Assembly: GCA_014904985.1 (NCBI GenBank)
Contig: MU128933.1
Span: forward strand, 62,001 to 126,000
DNA: 64,000 bases
Reading direction: 5' to 3'
Origin: Hydnum rufescens UP504
Taxonomy: Eukaryota; Basidiomycota; Agaricomycetes; Cantharellales; Hydnaceae
Part shown: piece by piece, positions 10,745 to 21,249 of the stretch
Layout: every line of letters starts with the position of its first letter
Numbering within the stretch: the stretch's first letter is position 1
Notes under the pieces: model-generated
The model's database searches: none
What the model saw: the letters and a program-made list of their open reading frames with translations, nothing else
Told to the model about the DNA's origin: nothing
Translations under genes and position numbers: made by a program

Positions 10745-13690
10745 ACTGGACGAGGTGAATTGCAGTTGAGGACGACGGCAAAGACGGTCCGGACGCGGAC
10801 CTTTTTAGTGAACAACACCTACCGCCACTGCCCTCACAATGCCCCCGCTCCCTTCGAGGAAGTAGATCATCTTGGGAAAGGGGACAGGGCGAGATCCTCA
10901 TTGTCGTTATGGGGCGAGCAATGTATTTTCCAGGCGGAGTCCGTGAAATCTCGTCTCACGGCATCGAGTGATCCTCTGGTTGGTTTAGTCGAACATACAT
11001 AAACGGAGGCACAGATACTGGGACGGGTCCTCAGATATGCTGTCTTCAATCTGATGGTCTTCGAAGCCACCAGGAGGGCACTAGACTTGGCAGATCATCA
11101 GAGACCATCATAGCGAGCTTCTGTCCCTGCTGCTCCCCTCTTTTATGGGCGCGATCACAAGTTGGGTTCACTTCAGAACAATAACTAGTGCAATAGGGGA
11201 ACGGGACGATGCAAGTCGAAGACGACTTCACTCTCACATCGTCCGGTTCTCTGGTGCATGAAGAATCCACTACAAGGCAGCTCTATAGGCCGCTTAGACT
11301 AGCAGATCGATGATCTCAGACGGCGAAACGCATTTCTGGCCCCGTGGCGTTGGGCCAAAGAGACACGCCTTGCTGGTAAACCTCATGTGCAAAGTTTGCG
11401 CTGCGAGCGTCGGCATGTAGGCGAATTGGAAGCACCGCTACCCGGCGCCGCCGGACTTCAGCCAGAGATGTCCTCACCGGTCATGTGGGTGTTCATGACG
11501 GGTGAGGACACCTTTCAAGTGTCTCTAGGTCTCTTTTGCACAGGTGCAATAGATTTATTCACAGAGCAGACACTGACACGGGCACGACAGCCAACCAACA
11601 TACGCGACATTTCCTTATATCTCTGCCGAAGCATCCTGGGGACACGATATCGCTTTGTCGAGTTGCTCTACTGCCTGTTGCGAATCTTCTTGGTGCTCTC
11701 CAGCTGCGGATAGGCAAATAAGGGTGGGGAACGATACCGGCAGCATGCCAGACGCATGCATTCAAATCTGCTGGCATCCACAGCTGTAGCATCAGGCGAA
11801 GACTTTCGCTAGGATGCATCACGATAGGCGGCCGCAGGACGAAACGCCACACAGAGAATGAGACTGTCGCGGCACTCAGAAGCTGGGGGATTGAACCTGG
11901 AATAAACTCCAGGGTCGTCTGGTCAACAAACGTGGAAGCGTTGGTGTTTACAGATGCCCACTTTAGCGAAGGCTTTCACTGGTGTGCTGACATGTTCTGC
12001 CTCCAGGTTGATGGTGGCGGGTCGTTGCTTCCGAAATCGTCAGCTACGTTGGTGTGGTTGCCACCACTGCACGCCTTGTGCCTCTGCTACATAGTGGATC
12101 TGTCGCCTATGGTCAACGATCGCCTCGTATTGTCTGTCCCCCGCTATGCCCTGGGTTCAGCTACGTCGGATGCCGTACAGGTACGGATTTGGATTTGAGA
12201 TGTTCCCTGGGGAGAAATTTTAGTAAGAGACGCTTTCGGCATGCTTTCGGACTAACCGTATATGACATCTGATCATTATTCCTTTCTACCTAGTTATCCT
12301 AAACTGAATGCAGAAATATACGTGCCCTTCCGTTGCACGTCAAGGTGTATCCCCAATCGACCCGCGTATAGTCCTGGGTGGGCGGATGTGTTCGGCGGGG
12401 ATGGAAACACTCCATCGGCGGAGTTTCTTCTCCTGGAATATGTACGTTCAGGGTAACGCTCTTCTTTTGTCCTTCATGAGCCCATAAATCACTTATCTAC
12501 GGGCATCTGTATATCTCAAATGTGTCCTTTAGAAACCGAGTCCTTGGCGAAACTAACAAAATGATGAGCACGCCCCTTCATGCACGTATCCTTCTTCGAT
12601 CAGAAGCCTGTGCCATTAAATTCTCATATGCGAGATGCGGGCCCATGTCACTATTCACTAGCTGGCCCGATCGGGGCTGCTATTCCACTACCGTTGCAAC
12701 GGCCGTTTTCGCATATTCCGAGAGCTTCGGATAGCCGTCGGATTTCTTGCCACTGACATATTTGGCTGCCCCAGGAAAATTCTGATTTATCCAGATAGAT
12801 CCCGCTTCCGCTTGTGCCTTCGCCTGTCGACCCGGATGCGTCGTGGATGTCCTACATTGGAAATGCTTGATCGTAGGGTGAGATCAGAGAACTAAGGGGG
12901 AAGGTTTCAATCTCAAATCAGAAGTCTTTTTTTTTCCCCTCGTAACTAACGAATTAATCTCGTTTGATCTCGCCCACCGGAAGACGCCACAGAAGCGAGC
13001 AAGCTACAGATGCAAACTTGGATAAAGGTTTTTCGTGCGGTATCAGAGTGAAGCAAACAGACGTTGTTGGTCGAGCCGGATGCAAACGCTGCCAAGACGC
13101 GAACAATGGCCACACGAAATTGCCACAAAACGTTCCCAAACTGTGCTGGGGAGGAGTGACAACACCGGTCCATACACCTCTAACCCTTCCAGGCGGTGTT
13201 GCTTCGACCGATGGCCTACGATCTCTGCATCAAGATCTAAGCGCCTGGATGACAAAAAAAGAGACGTGTGGCGAGTAGGCGTCATGACCAATCAGCTGAT
13301 GCTCCAAAAACAAAGAAAAAACCTTGCTTACAGCCTTTGTACGTGATTCCTGGGTGCCGTCTCAGATTCGATGTTCCTTTTTGGGAGAGGTTTTGCAACG
13401 AGTGAAGGCGGCTCGAGGCACCCTATCAACATCACCCTCGTGTGTGTGAGAAGCCAGATCGTTCACCCCCCGTCATTATCGCCTCGACGCTTTCGTCTTG
13501 CCACTCCTGGGTTGTACTGGTCCAGTGGCGTTTCCGTGGACAAAGGGTTGGGACTTCCACTCTTTCCATTATTGGTTAGGGAAATAACACCACAGTGCGT
13601 ATTTACCCGAAGAATGGCACTAAATGGCGGGATTCTTTTCCCATTCCGATTGTCAGACTCTGGCATTGGCCGAAAACGCCACCTGTGGGG

Positions 13691-13698
13691 TATAAAAG
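13691..13698 (+). promoter_or_regulatory. TATA box inside repeat copy A
   Basis: TATAAAAG within ggggtataaaagtgcttgat, conserved in copy B as tataagag on the other strand (about 39975-39982). It is followed by a long CT-rich tract (about 13732-13815), the usual leader of strongly transcribed fungal genes. This suggests an internal promoter reading toward the hammerhead. Confidence 0.6.
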
Positions 13699-14538
13699 TG
13701 CTTGATCTTTGAGAAAGACAGCCCATCAGCCCCCTCCCCTCTCTCGTCTCAACACTCTCGTCTCCTCTCTCTCTCCTTTCCGCTCTGCTCTTCTCAGCTC
13801 CTCGACTCATCTCTTCCCTCTATTTGGCTCACCGTATTGTCTGTCTGCCCGACGACACTCCTCCGTGCGCCTGGATGGCCACTAGCTCCTCCTCGTCTCC
13901 TTTCATGCTCTGGGAGCCATTGTTCCTCCGTGTGCCACCACCCTCTCGCCATCATTGCTGGTGCTCTCCGACTCTCTCTGAGGTCTCTCGCCTAGACGAC
14001 ATCGGCATCAGTATAATCAGAGGTGGTTCCTCTGACTCCATGAGGACTTTAGTCCTCCGCAGGCGTCCTCTGAGTCCCAGCATCCCTTCAGGTTGGCAGC
14101 TCCGGAGGGAGGATCAGCCTTGGGGGTGTTGGGGGAAGTGGTGCCAAACCCAGCTACAGGCAAGCTCATCCATGTCTCTAATAACGTGATATGATGCTGA
14201 AGGGCCTTTCGGATTTCCTTTAGTGGGTATGATTACGCTAAATTGGCAGAGGCCAACGGTCGGCCTGTTTGGGTTGAGGTGCTTCTCAATCCGCAGGTCG
14301 CGATGTGAGGTCGTGTGGTCGAAAGATAAGTTTTCTCCTCTTCGCTGGTGTAACCTCCAGGATACTGATGGGCATACGTTAGCTGTCCCCCTCAGACGTG
14401 TGTTGGTGCTCCATGGCCCCGATGGGGCAGCCCTATGCCTGTGACAGTCTTGGCCCCCCCGGGACCAAGCTGGCCATGGGTGTGAGGTTGCAACTGGTGG
14501 ACCATGATGTGTCGCCAACGGTGCGGCCAAGGACTGGG

Positions 14539-14564
14539 CAAAGCGCCTGCGGGCGGGCGCTTTG
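14539..14564 (+). other. GC-rich hairpin upstream of the ribozyme
   Basis: caaagcgcc and ggcgctttg form a 9-bp perfect stem around an 8-nt loop. The hairpin is also present, slightly changed, in copy B. It lies 44 bp upstream of the hammerhead on the same strand, and its function is unknown. Confidence 0.6.
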
Positions 14565-14608
14565 TTCAGTGTGGCCTGTTAGCCAGCACGTCTGTCATCG
14601 AAGTTAAC

Positions 14609-14674
14609 GGGGGGCGGCGAAACAGGTGGACTTCGCCACCTGTCGTCGCTCAGCGGCCTGATGAGCCGTCCCCC
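14609..14674 (+). ncRNA. Type II hammerhead self-cleaving ribozyme motif, copy A
   Basis: The 66 nt fold as a complete hammerhead. The 3' half of stem II (14609-14618) pairs with 14665-14674 over 10 bp with one G-U. Core GAAA (14619-14622, in CGAAAC) follows. Stem III (CAGGTGG/CCACCTG) closes a 6-nt loop at 14630-14635. The cleavage triplet GTC is 14642-14644. Stem I is GTCGC/GCGGC around a TCA triloop. Core CTGATGA is 14658-14664. Stems I and III are closed and stem II holds the free ends, which makes this type II. The predicted cut is after C14644. Every nucleotide I know to be essential is present. Activity is inferred from the fold; with a triloop on stem I, the loop-loop contact that speeds natural hammerheads may be absent. 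Confidence 0.85.
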
Positions 14675-14735
14675 ATGTGTTCTGGACCTTTTGGGTTCAA
14701 ACTGTTTAATTGCCACGCTTGCAAGGTCACTTCCA

Positions 14736-15002
14736 CCCTGAATAGTATCTAGTCATCGTGCAGATTTGAGCATTCCGATTGGCTCTCCTGTGTGATTGCA
14801 TTTCTTACCTCTTTGCCTAATTCTTTTTCTGCTAGGGTGGGCGCCAAGGAGTACACCAGTAGCAAGATCATAGTGTGCTTTCTCCTGCCAGGATGTCGAT
14901 TATCCTTGCCGAGCTCGAGACATTCACGGCTCTCGAATCTGTACAGGTAAAATGCCAAACTGACATGCCAAAATGGGCAAAGGGCACTCTGAATGCCCTG
15001 GC
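14736..15002. other. Flank between repeat copy A and the palindrome
   Basis: No gene or repeat is recognised here. It does not match the sequence beyond the corresponding end of copy B. Confidence 0.35.
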
Positions 15003-15182
15003 CATCTGTAGTGCAGCTAATGCAGTGCTCAATCTGCAGTTACCCTGCACTGCAGTGCGGACGCCCCCAAGCGACCGTGAGGCTCATGGGACTTCTCATG
15101 AGCCTCACTGTCGCTTGGAGGTGTCCGCACTGCAGAGCAGGGTGACTGCAGACTGAGCACTGCATTAGCTGCACTACAGATG
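15003..15182. repeat. 180-bp near-perfect palindrome (MITE-like foldback)
   Basis: Two arms of about 86 bp, starting catctgtagtgcagctaatg and ending in its reverse complement, match at about 80 of 86 positions. They meet at a short centre in gaggctcatgggacttctca. No clear target-site duplication flanks it. The form fits a miniature foldback element; a structured RNA precursor is the alternative. Because it reads almost the same on both strands, similar chance open frames appear in each direction. Confidence 0.8.
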
Positions 15183-16389
15183 AACCTTGGTATGACTATA
15201 ACTTTCGTGAGCACACTTTCCCTCCGAGTCCTGCCCTATGACGGTCCCGAGATAAATTACTCTACTGTATAATATATATTTTATAAAATTCGTCTGTGGC
15301 GGTACCTATGGGGAAGGCCATCCACCAGAGGACTCCTTATGTTAGGAAGAAAAGCCCAAATGGGGACACAACAGCACGCAGGGGATGCAGATATTCTAGG
15401 GATCCGGCCGATTCTTTGAGATCAGTCTTCCCTCCTGGCGCTTGTTTCATTTCATGTATCGGCTTAGCGTGGAGCCTGAGGGGACAAATTGTGGTGGAAC
15501 CCTTGGAACATGATGTATTTGCCACATCAAATTAGAACATTGATGCAAGGGAATGTACGGACAGAGAACAAATGGCAGTGACCAGTCTGGGTGTCCAACG
15601 AATATGACTATGATTGCAGTGTGATAGTGGTGTACCGTGATACCAGTAATGAAAGTGCCCAGATCGGTTGCAAAAGTCCTGAGGCGGGGCTGTTATCCAG
15701 TATATAGACAGCCGAAACGTCGTGGAAATGGATATTCAAAGGGGGGGCGCCAGTCGAGACAACTGGAGAGCGGAAGAATTAACAAAGAGGAGCGACAGGT
15801 GAGTAATACTGGAACTCGGATCAGGCAGAGGCCTCTCTCAGAAATGTACTTGGCTCTCAAATAATACGTTTTTCGAAGCCCCTGGCTCCGACTCGTATGG
15901 CTTCCCACCAGCTCCCATATGGAGGCGACAGTGATCGAAACCTCATTCTCAGTAAGCTAAAATGGGCAGCGGGACACATAGATCACGGATGGGCCCATAC
16001 ACAAACGAGACCAGGCTCATGCACATAGGACGAGGGCCAAAGAACACTTTGATGGCAAATAAAAAAGATGGCAGAGGTTTCCCACATAACTAGTGAGAAA
16101 GCGACGGGCAAGGTGGATTGACAAATATTTGCGACAAGCCCAAAACAACGTACAGATGAATATGGTTTGGCTCCATCTGCGAAAATTACATAGTGACGTC
16201 CCGAAATTGAAAGATCTATCGAGGAAGTGAGCCAAGTGCAGCTGAAAGCCTGCAACCATAGCTGCGTGAGCAACTTGGCAAACCACGTCAAAATTTTTGG
16301 GGATTAGCTGAAGCGGAAGCCTGTGTCCCGGCTTCTGCCGATTCCCACGGTTGTATGGGATAACTTGTTGCCTACAGAAAGTAAAATTT
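15183..16389. other. Gene-poor relic DNA
   Basis: About 1.2 kb without a supported gene. Short open frames on either strand show no domain or splice-consistent extension. Confidence 0.35.
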
Positions 16390-17542
16390 TACACAGGCAA
16401 CAGAACATGAGCGCTATGAATCTCGCTCAGGCGAGCTTGAAACGGTCTCTGGTTGTACGGTGTACTATGCCACGACGTCCAGTTGTCTTCTCGAAACGGA
16501 CTATGAGCTCTCTCCGCCAATGGCTATGTGCCCAAATCCGACCTGCCTTGGGCGGTACGTGGGAGACATTTTATCTCAACATTCGCCGATTTAATCCAGC
16601 TCTTTCGTTTACTCGCTGTAGATTGGTTCGGCAATAGGGATAGTGGTTGGGGTGAGTACACTGAATACGACGCATATGAGAAGAACGGACGTCATCACGA
16701 TCTCAAAAAATTGGACGCACTAGCTTGCTATGGGTGTATAGAATGCCTTCTTCTGTCGCCGACCATCATGCCGAGGAGCACGACGCGAAGCACGCTGCTA
16801 AGCACACAGAAAATCCAGCGCTGCAGCCACACCCCTGGTAAGCCCGCAACGTCATCGTCACAAAATGGAAGGCCGATTTATCGTGGACAGAAAGAGGACG
16901 GTGAAGCCGAAGCCGAAACACTGCAAGTGGAAATGAATCTATTAATGGATCGGTAGGTCTTGAATTCCAATCCATTCTATACTGAAGTGTATTCATACAT
17001 GACCAGGAAGTGCCCGAGGTCGTAGGGGGTGCAGGACGACTTGGAACTTCCCGGGACCTTGGAGGGAGAGTCCACCGTAGATGCGGCAAGAACGGATGAG
17101 ACGGTGGATTCTATAAAAGAAGCCCTTGTGCGTTAACTCAGCGGGTTCTCTCCGTCTTTCACATCTAGTAGATTTTGACAATGTGAATCCTGCAGGACTC
17201 CAGCCTATCCGCAGTGACGAGGGCTTCAGAAAAAGAAAAATCCTCGGATTCAGATGACTTCGTCAAAATTGAAAAGGAAGACGCTAACCCGACGCAACAG
17301 GTACGTCTACACGCCCTCATTCTCTCATCTTTATATTGGTACTGTTATTGCGTTTTCGCTTATTCCGGATGTACGATACTTCGCCCATTCTCGCTCCCCA
17401 TCTCGTTCTCACTTGTTGGGGGTCTTACCCTACGAAATGGGACACCAGACTCACTACACTCTCACCCCCGTCCCAACAGGATACCGACGTCACTACATCG
17501 AAGAAAACGACCAAGAAGGCGGCCTCTTCGGAGAAGAAATAG
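16390..17542 (+). pseudogene. Coding-like debris of an unrecognised gene
   Basis: Several protein-like stretches lie in different frames without clean joins. They are ADHHAEEHDAKHAAKHTENP near 16760-16820, GEAEAETLQVEMNLLMDR ending near 16954, then after a possible intron VDAARTDETVDSIKEALVR (to about 17137), and KSSDSDDFVKIEKEDANPTQ ending at about 17300. A possible last exon, DTDVTTSKKTTKKAASSEKK, precedes a stop at 17540-17542. The acidic/Lys-rich character and usable splice sites suggest an old gene. A frame change is needed near 17035. I cannot name the family, and part of this may be chance. Confidence 0.3.
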
Positions 17543-18669
17543 AGAATCTGGAGTCCCACTCACTAACCGATAAGCATAATGGACTGTCCCGTCCTCCAGG
17601 CTACATGCACGTCCATGTGTTCGTGCAGAATTATTGAGTTTGACGCGTCAATCCTATTGCATGGATTCTATCCTGACTTGGGAAGAAAACTGGAGCCGAA
17701 CGAAATGCCTTTTCCACAGCCCCATGCCCATGCTGGGTCGACGCGCCATAAATGAGAAAGTGACAACCTTAAAAGACAATCTGCACTCTCAGTTGAAGGG
17801 AGATGACTGGCTGGGTCGCCGATCGTAGACCATCCTGATGTACTACGACTGAGAACAGTCTTCGCTTGCTGGGACTGAAAGGTAACAGTAATATATTGAC
17901 ACAGATTTGTGCAACGCTGGACGCGGCCGATGACATGTCTTGGTTCTCAGCGTTTTGATCATAATCACCCTCTTATTAGATGAGCAACTACGGTGCTGCT
18001 GGGTCCACATCACCCCTTGTCTCTAGTTGAGGGGCCGAGATGCTCAATTGTACTTTCTCCCCCGTCTGTACGCGCAACCTGATTGTGGCCGAGGTTACCA
18101 AGGTCTCTATTGAAGAATCGAATGAATTCAAGGATCCCCTACCGCCCGCTACAGCCTTTGGTGGAAGAAAAGGGAAATCGAGGTCTATCATAAATGTAAA
18201 TGGAAAGTATCGAATGGCCTCAGAGCTAGAACCTTATGTGCCAACCACAGATGGGAATTACAAGTGATTCAGCCAACAAAATACCTCCATCCATCTGCGA
18301 AGCGGGTTCTCCATTCTAGGGTCCTATTTCGCAAAAGATGGCACCTTTTGACTTGCCGCTCAACCTGCACATGTCTGAGCAGCACTCTTGCCGACTTCAC
18401 CAGCATCAATGCCATTGCCATTGTCGTTGACACCGACACCTCCCCTTCAGAAGAGGAAGAGATCGGCAATGGGTAAAAAAAGACAACGAACGCGTCAAAA
18501 ATTTGTCCGATTGCATTTCAGTCCCCAGTGCTCGTGCACCCTCTTCCTTTTTTCTTTTCCAGCCCCATTCGTACTGGGCCGCATGACCAGTGTGTGGCAG
18601 GATCATTCAAGTGTACCGAAAAGAGAATAGATGCGCTGGTTGCTGAAGGATTTGTAATAGGGGTCTGAA
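17543..18669. other. Gene-poor stretch with one weak coding-like patch
   Basis: A frame at 18040-18267 reads VSIEESNEFKDPLPPATAFG and onwards to a stop. It looks somewhat protein-like but is isolated. No promoter or family is recognised. Confidence 0.25.
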
Positions 18670-19480
18670 CAGCTAGCCACCTTCAGCAATGACCGTGAGT
18701 CGGTGCCAGATGGGTCCCCGAGATGGAGTAAGTCGGGTTCCCAAGTCTTTGCCAGGAGATTTCTGCTGGTAATGACGAATTCTGCGATCCTTCAGCATCC
18801 AGTTTTGCTTCGAGGATTCTACTATCTTGGGCGATCGCATTGCGTCCCCCAAATGGCCAATGTGGAGGATGCCCGTAAAACCAGCCGCTTTCAATCCGCA
18901 GCTTCGTGGACGAGACATACAAGTACGCGAGGCAATAAACTCTGTCACTAGTCCCTTGTTTTCCTCCTGTCACATACTGTTTATTTGCTTCGACGAGATC
19001 GCATCAATTTCCTAAATTGGTCGAACGCTTTCAAAACAATAATGAGATTTGTTGTACCATAACTAGAAGCTGTGAGGCCGCCGATCTAGGACCGATTCAT
19101 TGTGATGCGCAAGATCGATGAGAGGTTCACTCACGTAAGTGCTATGATGCGTGCAAGCTCCAAGATCACTGCCCCCCCCAAAGCGGCCCAGTTCAGGACT
19201 GCCTATGAGTGTAAAAGGGGTTTCTTGAGTCCACCAGATCGCGTAACTATTAACGACCTGCCAGCGACATGTTCGAAGGTTTCGTGATTGATTCTGCCAA
19301 AAACGCACGCATTCCCAAGGATCGAAAGCAGAACACCGAGATCAAAAGGGCAGTGCCACCGAATACCGCGTGCCACTCCTTCCCGTGGTCCCATATTTCG
19401 AGATCGTGCCCGGTGGTGGCCGCAATCAAGCATCAGAACCAATCCGGCACCTATGTCATGTGGCAAAGTGCGTAAGGGTG
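18670..19480. repeat. Degenerate dispersed repeat, copy 1
   Basis: Blocks here recur in the same order at 25340-26170, at low identity with many indels. Examples are gatgggtccc...gttcccaa..ctt...gatttctgctggtaatgacg, and later the pair gatcgcgtaactattaac / atatcgcgtaattatcaac, followed by cttccc(g/a)tgg...atatttcg.gatc. It is probably an old transposon; no protein domain is readable. Confidence 0.5.
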
Positions 19481-19639
19481 GTATGCACTAGCTCAGAGCG
19501 TTTTTCCCGTCTCTCACCTAGTCCGATTGCACGTCGCATAGATATCTGCTCCCGCCGTGAGCTTATTGAAAAAATCTGTGACAAAATGGTATCCCCATGC
19601 GGCAGGAAGCTTGCGATCGCGGGTTCCAACTCCTCACGA

Positions 19640-21249
19640 TGAGAATTACAGTACACCAACAAACCTTATAATGGAAAATATCGGGAGCTGCGGATTCCCA
19701 GGTGCCCTTGCTTGTGAAGTGGGCAAGGAGATCAACGCCCCCATATTGAGACCCCCCCCCCGAGGTGGTGGGCAGGGAGCCTGTGGGAGGCCCACAAATT
19801 TGTCATTGACACTGCGCAGATTTCTGCTGGGAAAGGAGGGGCGCTACCGATACGTAAGAGACTGGGTAGGAGTCTGGCGTTCTACATAAATCGTAGGTTT
19901 GGTCACAGGTCACAAAGGATTCGTCGCTGTCACGCATGACAGGTCACTGAGAACCCGAAAAAGTGCCCTCAGAATCAGATGAGGTTGGAGCTCTGCTACC
20001 GCTGCAACTTCCCCTCAGGATGAACTGATCTTTGTCTTAGTCAGAGCTCATTGGGGCTGGCGAAATGATGAACTACCCGTTTTGAGGTGTCACAAGAATT
20101 TCGTGCGAACCTCCCATCGAAGGAGGAAAGAAATCCGCACGTCACGAACTAGATTCTTCCCAGGTGTCCGCAACCGGGTGAGGTAATGTAATGCCATACG
20201 TTCTTTCCTCCACGAGCCCAGCAGCTATATTTTTTAGATGAACCGTGCGCCTTCGGTTGTATCTGGATGACGCGACCTCCGGGGACTCTTTTTTTTTTTC
20301 TCTCTTCTTTTTTTTGTTCTCCCAATTCAGGATGGGCGGTGTCGAGGGCATCTGATATTACCTTGACTTCACTGCGTCCACCTGTGTTTATATCTCTGCA
20401 CCTGGTCTTGAATAATTACTGACAACATATTATATATATGGGAGCACTGATACACTAACCCTTGCAGCATCGAGTGAGTCGATTCAGACTCTGACATCGA
20501 GAATCACAGCAAACCACTCGGCGGATCGCCTCTGTGGAATAGGGAATAGTCCCGTGGGGTTTTTCGGCATATCTGGGCTACCGGGAGGCGTTTTGCGAGT
20601 GCCCTGCCCCTGGGCACCGATTGACAGAGTGGGGGTAGATTGGGGAAATGACCGTCAAGAATGATCGGGTAAAAAGCAATCATTGATGGATCCTACACCC
20701 AGGGGGGAGAACAGTTGGTGCGTCTGGCTCGTGTTCCTTTGCTGCCCTTTGCGTTTTTCCATATCCTCAGGGCCCCCAAGGGTTCTATTCCACAGACAGC
20801 ACGTAAATTAATCTGCGCGGAGGGTACGGAAGTTATCCGTCAAAAAGGTTTACTTTGTGCCGGTGATTTTTTCGCACCCTCGAGATTCTTGTTTCGTTCA
20901 ACGTTCCGAAATTTTCGATTGCGCGTCGTTGATTCCTCGCATTAATCCGCCCCCTCCCCACGGATGTAAGTTATCTAAGTGTCATGTCCATCTGATGTCC
21001 TTTCTTCTTCAAGTCTGAATCGTGCACGTACATCTGTCCGAAATCGATATACACAGTCGTAGCCATAGATACACCACACATGCACAACATGACTCCCATG
21101 AATAAGCCAGAAAATGACGACCGGTCATAAGGAAGGAGATTGTGGCTAGAATCCCTGTGACTCGACTCGACCTCCAGGGAGTACGGCCTGCTCCATATGC
21201 CCATTAAAAGCTCCAGTGTCAATTTTCAACCTAACATCCATTATACCAT
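19640..21249. other. Gene-poor region with a poly-T/CT tract
   Basis: No gene is supported. A T/CT-rich tract lies at about 20288-20320. A minus-strand open frame (20971-21222) encodes a possible membrane helix, LFMGVMLCMCGVSMATTVYI, but I could not join it to the kinase gene next to it. Confidence 0.35.

Larger units (their letters stand above)
10745..14735 (+). mobile_element. Unclassified ~4 kb repeated element, copy A (carries a ribozyme)
   Basis: This segment matches the reverse complement of about 38915-42620 over most of its length, at an eye-estimated 80-90% identity, with small indels throughout. Shared blocks include gtgaattgcagttgagga at the left edge, cctcaccggtcatgtggg, the TATA region, and ggcgctttg at the right. 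The match ends at gtttaat (about 14725); beyond that the two copies differ. I see no terminal inverted repeats, no clear target-site duplication and no intact reverse transcriptase or transposase. The open frames conserved between copies drift at about the DNA rate and match no family I know. The strand given is the one bearing the TATA box and hammerhead. It could be a non-autonomous retroelement, or a decayed part of a larger LINE-like element whose RNase H remains beside copy B. Confidence 0.75.

Noticed and set aside
11387..11713. A 108-residue frame conserved between copies A and B (VMWVFMTGEDTFQVSLGL)
   Set aside because: Amino-acid similarity is about the same as DNA similarity, the frame breaks at different points in the two copies, and no domain is recognised; not enough to call a gene.
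11880..11930. gattgaacctgg in the repeated element as a tRNA B-box or primer-binding site
   Set aside because: The surrounding bases do not fold as a tRNA and no LTR lies next to it.
15670..15720. CTGAGGCGGGG ... GACAGCCGAAACGTC resembling another hammerhead
   Set aside because: The CTGANGA core is not intact and the flanks do not form the needed stems.
20971..21222. Minus-strand frame with a possible membrane helix downstream of the kinase
   Set aside because: No clean splice connection to the kinase and no independent gene evidence.
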